Source: Tenrec ecaudatus
Lineage: Eukaryota; Chordata; Mammalia; Afrosoricida; Tenrecidae
DNA: 64,000 nucleotides
Reading direction: 5' to 3'
NCBI RefSeq assembly: GCF_050624435.1
Contig: NC_134536.1
Span: 8,374,758-8,438,757, forward strand
Under the pieces are notes generated by a model. The model did not search any database. It was not told the origin of the DNA and saw only the letters and a list, made by a program, of their open reading frames with translations. The position numbers and the translations under genes were made by a program. The stretch's first letter is position 1. Every line of letters begins with the position of its first letter. This document shows, piece by piece, positions 56,800-64,000 of the stretch.

Positions 56800-57765
56800 T
56801 GGGGTTACCCCCCCCCCCCCGCCCCAAACAGAAGAAAAAATTTTCAAAGCTATGCATTTACTTTTTTATTTCACAATACAACCTTATCACTTCAAAGTAT
56901 ACTCCATTACACTTAATACACTTGTCATAACTGTGATTCCATTCTTAGAAACATTTTTCCAAACGCATCTGTTTGGATGGCTGACAGAATCTCCCTTGTT
57001 TTTTCCTTCACCTCTTCTACATCATCAAATCATTGTCCTTTCATGTCCCTCTGCATTCACAGAAACAAAAAGAAATCACACAGTGAGGTCATGTGAGTCA
57101 GGGTGTGAGACAAGAGAGGCATGCATTTTTGTGTGTGTGTGTGCCCAAAATGGGGACTGAGATGGTTGTGTGAGCAGGTGCATTGTCATGGTGGCAAAAC
57201 CAGTCACCCGTCTGCCACAAATCAGGCATTTGTGTGGTTGGCTTTTTGGTTTTATTTTTGTCGCACACTGCTACACAATCTTTTCAAAACCTCTAAATAG
57301 AAGGTTTGATTAGCAGTCTGACTCGGTGGAATGAACTCCAAATGCACTATAAGTCAACATTGTAGTCCATTTGGGAAGTTGATGGACATCCAGAACTAGG
57401 TTTGTCATCAATCGACATTTCACCTTTTTAGAATTGAGAAAAGCACTCGTACACCTGAGTTTTTCCTATAGAATTGTCCTTGTTAACTGTGTTCAACAAC
57501 ATCACAACAGTTTCTATGACATTTTTCCTGATCAGGAAACAAAATTTCACAGCTACATGTTGTTCTCTTCAATCAGTCATCACAAAAAAACAACATTTGA
57601 GCAAAACTGCTTTCACACAAAAAATTCACTGTGACCAGAGAGAACCTTCCCAAGTGACGTCACTGGGTGCACTAACTCATAGCAAGTTGCTTGATGCTCA
57701 CTTAACAGGAAAAAAGCATACAATGAAAGCTCCACTGGGCTTATTTCCGTTCCTTGGGGGGTATC
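56800..57765 (-). mobile_element. Mariner (Tc1/mariner) transposon remnant
   Basis: Minus-strand translation shows mariner transposase pieces in order: 'YRKTQVYECFSQF' (near 57475-57431) from the helix-turn-helix part, 'FYLEVLKRLCSSVRQK' (near 57303-57257), 'WFCHHDNAPAHTTIS' (near 57205-57160) with the second catalytic Asp, 'LCDFFLFL' and 'FDDVEEVKEKTREILSAIQT'. About 100 residues between the first two pieces, including the first catalytic Asp, are missing. The third catalytic Asp (in SPDLAP) is replaced. Stops are frequent. The element is dead. Ends are uncertain; a C-rich run lies at 56809-56823. Confidence 0.85.
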
Positions 57766-58394
57766 CCCTTGTAAATATCAACTGTGGTTATCTCTGGGTT
57801 GTGGGATTATAGATATTATTAGTTTCTTCTTTGACCTTTATTTAGTCTCTGAAATAAACATCAATTAATTATTTTAGTTAGGAAAAAATCAATTGTATAT
57901 TTTTGTTGTTTTTATAACTCATTTTCAATATTATTTTAAAATAATTTGGTAAGTGCACACATACTTATTAGACCATGAGTCTGGAGTTTTATTTGGAAAA
58001 TACAGTTACAGTAAATATAGGTCAGCTACTTTCCAAGATTTTTAATTGGAAACTTAAAAATATTTCAAAAGAAATGTTTTCTTGAGCTAGACCAGCAAGG
58101 GAAGGGGAATGAAAATTTAAAGGACATGGAGAAATATTTGCAACATCCTCTTGTCCAAATAACTCCCCTCTTGGCTGGTAGGATGGAATGAGGGTGAGGT
58201 TTCTTCTGTTTCTTTTTGAGAAATGCCTCAGAGGGTTGGAGAACTACCTCAGCCACGGGTCAGGCATTCAGCTCTGGGAAAACAGCTTTTCTTGACTATC
58301 ATTCTTTTGATTTTTGTACCTTTTGTTGTGGTTTGGGTGGGAGACTTTATCGCCCAGCTTTCTGGGGGAGACAGCTGCTACCTATACAGTGCGA
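57766..58394. other. AT-rich unassigned sequence
   Basis: No repeat or coding feature recognised. Confidence 0.35.
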
Positions 58395-58680
58395 CCTGTG
58401 TGAGGTTTTTCTTTGTCATTGGTGTTAGTCTCTGTGTTTTTGTTTTTGGTGTTTTTTTGCATATGAAATCTAGGATAAGTAAATCTATAGAGACAGTACC
58501 TTGATTAATGGTTTCTTGGGGTTATGTCAAGGGAAGTTGGGGGGAAATGGGGAGCGAGTCACAATTAGTACAAGAACGAAGAATGTTCTAGAGTGACTGT
58601 GGTGATGATTGTACCACTCTTCTCAATATGATTCAATGAATGAAATATCTGATATATGAATTACATACCACAGGAAGTGG
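58395..58680 (+). mobile_element. L1 3' end (older subfamily)
   Basis: 'gcatatgaaatctaggataa', 'gtttcttggggttatgtcaa', 'tggtgatgattgtaccactc' are shared in the same order with 61345-61660. Confidence 0.75.
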
Positions 58681-58789
58681 AACCGGAAGTTTCTTTTATC
58701 TGGGGATGCTAGCCCTTGGCCTTGTAACTGAAGCAGGCAAATGTTTTCCAAACAGCAACCTTTACTCTTAGAGTGCCTCAGATAAAAGA

Positions 58790-58985
58790 GAGTGGCTGGG
58801 TGATGCAAAGGGCTAAGTGCTCAATGATTAGCTGCAAAGGTTGGGGGTTCAAAGCCAGTCAGAGGTGCCTTGGTTGATAGACCTGTTGATTTGCTTCAGA
58901 GGGTTCACAACCTTGAAAACCCCATGGAGCGTTTCTACTCTGCACACATGGGGTTGCCATGAGTTGGAACTGACTTAATATTAAC
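58790..58985 (+). mobile_element. AfroSINE
   Basis: 'gtggctgggtgatgcaaagg', 'gggttcaaagccagtcagag' and the tail 'gttgccatgagttggaactg' in SINE order. Confidence 0.75.
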
Positions 58986-59030
58986 CAACAAAACAAAAGG
59001 TAAACGAGCTCTGAAAATAATGATCCTTTC

Positions 59031-59090
59031 AACTCAACTCAACTCAACGCAACTCAACTCAACTCAATTCAATGCAACTCAACTCACCAT
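59031..59090 (+). repeat. (AACTC)n pentanucleotide repeat, impure
   Basis: About 12 units with a few point changes. It forms the tail of the adjacent minus-strand AfroSINE. Confidence 0.9.
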
Positions 59091-59275
59091 CTCTGGTTGA
59101 TGCTGACTCATAGTGACCTACCAGATCAGGTGGAACTGGTCCTCTGGGTTTCCAAGGCTGCAAGTCTTTATGGGAGTATAAAACTTCATCATTTTCCCGA
59201 GGAAAAAAGGTAGTTTTGAACTGCTAACTTTGAAAAATGTCGCTAGACAGAGTACCTCCAACTGTACTGCTGGTA
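59091..59275 (-). mobile_element. AfroSINE
   Basis: In reverse: 'gatgctgactcatagtgacc', 'gttttgaactgctaactttg', 'acctccaactgtactgctgg'. Confidence 0.7.
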
Positions 59276-59384
59276 AGAATCACCTTGGGTCCTTGTTAAA
59301 GGCAGATTTTCTTCAGCAGGTGTGGTCTAGTGACGTTCCCAGGTGATAGATTCTGCTGGTGAGTATCACACTACTAACCTAGGG

Positions 59385-59590
59385 AGTCCCTGTGTGATGT
59401 AAATAGTTCAGTGCTTGTGGTAAAAGTTGGAGATTCATGTCTACCCAGAGGCACCTTGCAATAAAGGTCTGGAGATCTATGTCCCCAAACCAGCCAACGA
59501 AAACCCTGTGGATTAGCTCTCCGTAGACACACATGGGGTTGTCAGGGATCAGAGTGAATTTCACCGCAACTGGTTGTTTATTTTATTAAA
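59385..59590 (+). mobile_element. AfroSINE
   Basis: 'agggagtccctgtgtgatgt', 'gtctacccagaggcaccttg', 'agccaacgaaaaccctgtgg', 'acatggggttgtcagggatc' follow the SINE order on the plus strand. Confidence 0.75.
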
Positions 59591-59845
59591 AAGACTTTGT
59601 GTATTTTCTAACAAGAGACCAGGTGGCAGGGCTGTGATGTTGCCGCATCCCTTCATTCAGAACAACAGCCTCTGGGTGGAACCTGTGTGACACAGCTTCA
59701 CTCGGACACCCATGTCTAACATGCACAAGTCAGACGCCATGACAACAGGGGCAGGAGTAAATGCCACGGGGTTTGGCCTGCATGTCTAAATGCTCACTGT
59801 GCATTAGAACCATTCAATGGTTTTTAGTTTTTAATTTAAAAATTT

Positions 59846-60404
<559 letters not shown>

Positions 60405-60418
<14 letters not shown>

Positions 60419-60780
60419 ATTGGCATTTTATCCACATATATTATTCAATTGTTCAGTTATATCAAGAAGAATTGTATAGTCATTATCACAATCAATTTTA
60501 GAACATTTTCTTCTTCCTTGTACTTATTGTTATTTGTCTAATTATTCTTTTCAATTGTGGCAAAAATGCACCCAACCAAACAGCCCCCAATCTACAGCTT
60601 CTATGTGTGTACTTCAGGGCCATTGATTTAACTTTTGGGCTGTACAACCACTACTGAGAGTCTTTTCCAAATTACTCCACCACCATTAGCATAAACTCAA
60701 TGCCCTCCCTAAGCAAAATCTTTTCCTCCTTCACCCATGGTAACCATTGGTCAACTTGGGTTTCTTCTTCTTTTTAAAAA
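60405..60780 (-). mobile_element. L1 3' end (older subfamily)
   Basis: In reverse: 'attcaattgttcagttatat', 'gtcattatcacaatcaattt', 'ggtaaccattggtcaacttg'. Its T-rich start lies at the RPS19 insertion site. Confidence 0.6.
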
Positions 60781-61089
60781 TCTTGTATTATTTTCTTAAC
60801 AAAGAAACAATTATTTATTTTGGAGGGAAAATAACAAACCAATTTTAAAAATACCCCTTTTGACAGAGAGCATTGTAAGTCAATTATGGCAGGCATGCTC
60901 AGGTTAACATGCCATAGCTTATCATTTGAACTCCCTTTTGATTTATTTTAAAATTGTTTCAGTTTTTAAAAAGTGAAGGGCAAATACACATAGATTAAGC
61001 TCTGGTGAATCCCCTCTGATCAGACTTGGCATGTGAATTGCCTTGCTGTCGTGCAGAATGCATTGAAAAGTGTATTCTTGCAGACACTT
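60781..61089. other. Unassigned AT-rich sequence
   Basis: No feature recognised. Confidence 0.3.
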
Positions 61090-61265
61090 TTTCACTGCCA
61101 TCAGTCAAAGCTGACTCATAGTGACCCCCTTTGACTTTCTAAGACTGTAACTGTTTATGGAAGTAGAAAGCCCAGTCTTCTTCCCTTGGAGATGCTGATG
61201 GTTTTGAACTGCCAACCATTTCGATCACAGCCCAATGCATAACCATTCCACCACCAGGGCTTCAG
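61090..61265 (-). mobile_element. AfroSINE
   Basis: In reverse: 'ttcactgccatcagtcaaag', 'ctgactcatagtgacccc', 'ggttttgaactgccaaccat', 'ccattccaccaccagggctt'. It is well preserved. Confidence 0.85.
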
Positions 61266-61344
61266 TTAGGTTAAAATTTGACACCTTAAAATTTGATCTC
61301 CTTTTCTACTCATTTTATATTTGTCCGAGTTTTAATATTTTCTG

Positions 61345-61660
61345 CTTTCTTTTTGATTGAGGTTTTTCTTTGTTATTGATATTAGTTTCTGTGTTTTTGA
61401 TTTGGGTATGTTTTTCAGCATATGAAATCTAGGATAGGTAAATCTATAGGGACAGTAACTAGATTAATGATTTCTTGGGGTTATGTCAGGGGAAATTGGG
61501 GGGAAATGGGGAGCTAATAGCAATTAGTACAAGCAAGAAGAAATTGTTCTAAAATGGCTTGTGGTGATGATTGTACACCTCTTCTTAATGTGATTTAACT
61601 ACTGAATTGTATGATATGTGAATTTCATTCAATTTATATCCTAATAAAACTCTTAAAAAC
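61345..61660 (+). mobile_element. L1 3' end (older subfamily)
   Basis: Parallel to 58395-58680: 'catatgaaatctaggatagg', 'atttcttggggttatgtcag', with an end near 'tatatcctaataaaactctt'. Confidence 0.75.
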
Positions 61661-61879
61661 ACTCATTTTTGTAATTCTTGTTTAAGAAGTCAAAAATGAA
61701 GTAACACAAAAGAAACAATTCTAGCGTTATTTATTGCCATTCATGATTTTTAAACTTCTATCAATAAAATACAAATTATAACAGTTGAATATTTATGATA
61801 TAACTATCATTTTGAGCATGTTTTGAATTGATAGTTCATTGATCAGCAAATTGGTGATCTTTTTGTTGTGGTTTGCGTG

Positions 61880-62170
61880 GAAGTCTATGGAACAAACTGC
61901 TTTTCCATTCAACAATTCATACACATTTTGTTTTGTGACCTTGGTTGCTGCATGGAGCTTAATCTCAGAGGCAGTTATGTGTGGGAAGAGAGCAGTCTGA
62001 AAGTGGAGGCTTGATGGAGTCTATCCCTCAACAAACCAATGTTGCTTCGACTGTAAGCAGATTCCAGTATGTTGCTCTAAGACATTGCAATTCACGCAAT
62101 GTACCAACACTCTTCCACATCCCCCTTTTCCATTCCACCAGGTTAAAAAAAGAAACTAACACATAAATTC
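61880..62170 (-). mobile_element. L1 3' UTR fragment (older afrotherian type)
   Basis: 'ttccattcaacaattcatac' and 'cattttgttttgtgaccttg' then 'caatgtaccaacactcttcc' match the type at 1815-2105. Confidence 0.6.
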
Positions 62171-62555
62171 TGGGAGATGCTTGGGCATCACCCTACAGAG
62201 ACCTTGAGTATGTAAGTTCTGGGATCTTTTTACCAAAAAAGCTCCCTCACGTCATTCTGATGCACACTGGGAGGTAAGAACCTCTGGTTTGGTTTTTTTT
62301 CTTGACCCACATGGAAGTCTCAGCTTCAGTCAACAAGTGCTCTTTGGCTGCTCCAGAATCCTTTGCTCAGGAGACCCAGTAGCATGGGGCATATTTCCAG
62401 ACGAAAGAATTTCCAGAATGAAATAGAAGGTCTTGGTCTAGTCATCTAATCACCATTGCCAAGCGGCATATCCTAGGTTCACCCTAGTGATAGGCCCTGT
62501 TTTGTTTTGAATGTTGTTTGCCCCCCAAATATGTGTTGTACAGTCTTATGTAACG
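62171..62555. other. Unassigned sequence
   Basis: No feature recognised. Confidence 0.3.
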
Positions 62556-62559
62556 ATTA

Positions 62560-62650
62560 TAGTGCTGTAAACCTTCTGGGGCAGGTCTACTCTTCCTATA
62601 GTGTCTTCGTGGGTCAGAATTGACTCAGCAATGGATTTGTTTTGGTTTCA
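62560..62650 (+). mobile_element. AfroSINE tail fragment
   Basis: 'ggggcaggtctactcttcct' and 'gtgggtcagaattgactcag' with a following 'tttgttttggtttc' are the tail of an AfroSINE. Confidence 0.65.
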
Positions 62651-62692
62651 TTGTACCTTTTTTTGAGGGGGTGGTGGAGGGTTATAAACCCA

Positions 62693-62865
62693 TTTGTGGA
62701 GCCCTGCTGGTGTAGTGGTTACTTGTTGGACTGCAATCCCCATAGTTGACAGCTCGGAGGGAGACAGACTGGACTTTCTACTCCCGTAAAGAGTTACAGT
62801 CTTGGAGCCCCACAGGGGGCTCCTTTAAGTCAGCATTGACTGGATGGCAGTGAGTGAGAATCCCA
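62693..62865 (+). mobile_element. AfroSINE, nearly complete
   Basis: Head 'ggagccctgctggtgtagtg', middle 'ctggactttctactcccgta' and tail 'attgactggatggcagtgag'. Confidence 0.85.
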
Positions 62866-63660
62866 TTGGGAAATGGGTTTTCTCTGTTAAGAGGCTGTAG
62901 CGAGTGGGGTATCTGTAAGCCAATCATCTTTGGCATATAGAGAGAGCAGATTAGCAGAGCAGAGAGAGGGGAAGATACATGCTGTGTCATATAAAGAGCA
63001 CTACGGAACCAAGAAATAAAGCTAAGAGTCAAAGGCCTTTCCCCAGAGCCTACAGAGACTGAAAGCCTTCCTCTAGAGCCGGCCCTCTGAGGCTAAACTC
63101 CTAAGCTGTGCAAACATAAAGGTGTGTTTGTTGAAGTCACCCCGTGTGTTTCTGATGTTATAGCAGCACTCGATAGCAAAGACAACTTCCATGGAGCAGC
63201 CATTTAGAAAAGGTTTTCAAGCTGATGTGGCAGGCCTGGCATCTTGACAAAAGCCGGTCCCTGAGGAAGCGAGTGGAAACATTTCTGGCCAGGGGCGCCA
63301 TGGGACAGTGTCTATAAGAACCTGCCAAAGATTCAAAAATTTTACTTTCTTTCACAGGTAGAAAAATGCAATGTGTAACACCCCATTCCGGGCCTCTTTG
63401 TTGGTAAGTGTCTGAGAAACAGCAGTCAATGGCTTTACACAAGAAAGTGGTTTAGACTCCCAGATCAGTTCATTAGTGACATTTGTATCTAAGACCTAGA
63501 CATATACATTCACACACCACCACGGCCAACATCACTTCTAAAAATAAGTATACATTAAAAGATCAGTTGACTTTGACAGTGTAGAAGCTCCGAATGGAGA
63601 AATTTTCACTTGCTTCATTTACAAAAAGTAAGAGCCATGTAAAAAGGAGAAATGCAAGAC
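62866..63660. other. Unassigned sequence
   Basis: No repeat or gene recognised. Confidence 0.35.
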
Positions 63661-63661
63661 C

Positions 63662-63890
63662 ACTGCTGTTGTTGTTAGGTGCTGTCACGTTGGTGCCAAC
63701 TCATCGTAACCTTATGGATACAAGAACTGAACACTGCCTGGTCCTCAGCATCCTTATACTCCTTTTGACGATGAGCCCATAGCTGCGGCCACTGTGTCCA
63801 TTCATCTCACTGAGGGTCTTCCGCTTTCCACTGACTTTCTTCTTTACCAAACATGACGTCCTTCTCCATGGACTAGTCCCTCCTGTATCT
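63662..63890 (-). mobile_element. RTE/AfroSINE 3' region
   Basis: In reverse: 'tgttgttgttaggtgctgtc', 'gaacactgcctggtcctcag', 'tccttctccatggactagtc'. It is well preserved. Confidence 0.8.
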
Positions 63891-63899
63891 TCTGTTTCT

Positions 63900-64000
63900 T
63901 TAGAGGTTGCAGTCTTGGGAATTCTAAGAGTTAGGGTGATCCTATCCAGTAGGGTTGTTGCGATTCAGAACTGACTCAACAGTAATGGTTTGGGTTTGAT
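63900..64000 (+). mobile_element. AfroSINE tail at the window end
   Basis: 'cttgggaattctaagagtta', 'gatcctatccagtagggttg' and 'gactcaacagtaatggtttg' form a plus-strand SINE tail. Confidence 0.65.

Overview
The window is mammalian nuclear DNA, almost certainly from an afrotherian. It is dense in AfroSINE copies (tRNA-like head followed by a tail that reads 'tagggtcactgtgagtca' and similar), in an RTE/BovB-type LINE whose 3' end is shared with AfroSINE, and in L1 3' ends closing with 'gtatgagcccctaataaaatg'. Two hAT elements with SPIN/URR1-like ends (2922-3444 and 51709-51904) point to a tenrec such as Echinops telfairi, since SPIN elements are known from tenrec. The afrotherian call is strong; the species call is an inference. 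All family names come from reading the sequence and from memory of the families; no database search was run.

I see no spliced host gene and no exon that I can defend. The window looks like intergenic or deep intronic DNA. Two sequences derive from host genes by retrotransposition. One is a full-length, intact RPS19 retrocopy on the minus strand (59910-60347), with poly(A) tract and target-site duplication. The other is a 5'-truncated, frameshifted WDR46 retrocopy on the plus strand (about 27470-28775), embedded in the 3' UTR of an L1 element.

Layout: 1-7.3 kb holds L1 and RTE fragments, a hAT element, AfroSINEs and a ~500 bp unclassified repeat. 7.3-16.1 kb is older L1 debris, SINEs and unassigned AT-rich DNA. 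16.1-19.5 kb is an RTE/AfroSINE/L1 nest. 21-29.7 kb holds a young L1 with a perfect TSD, a 42-bp minisatellite and a near-full-length but internally deleted L1 carrying the WDR46 segment. 29.7-35.3 kb is old L1, SINEs, an LTR-like piece and unassigned DNA. 35.3-41.4 kb is a nearly complete minus-strand RTE broken by three later insertions, preceded by a (TC)46 microsatellite. 41.4-50.3 kb holds further RTE and L1 copies, MIRs and an L1 with a doubled 3' end. 50.3-64 kb holds AfroSINEs, the second hAT copy, two mariner-type small inverted-repeat elements, a decayed mariner transposase, the RPS19 retrocopy and more L1 ends.

Nothing here forms an operon, CRISPR array or multi-gene system. The interest lies in transposon biology: an L1/host-gene chimera, an L1 copied with two 3' ends, a tandem duplication fixed in an L1 3' UTR lineage, and DNA transposons of horizontal-transfer type. 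Boundaries of old repeats are approximate to tens of bases.
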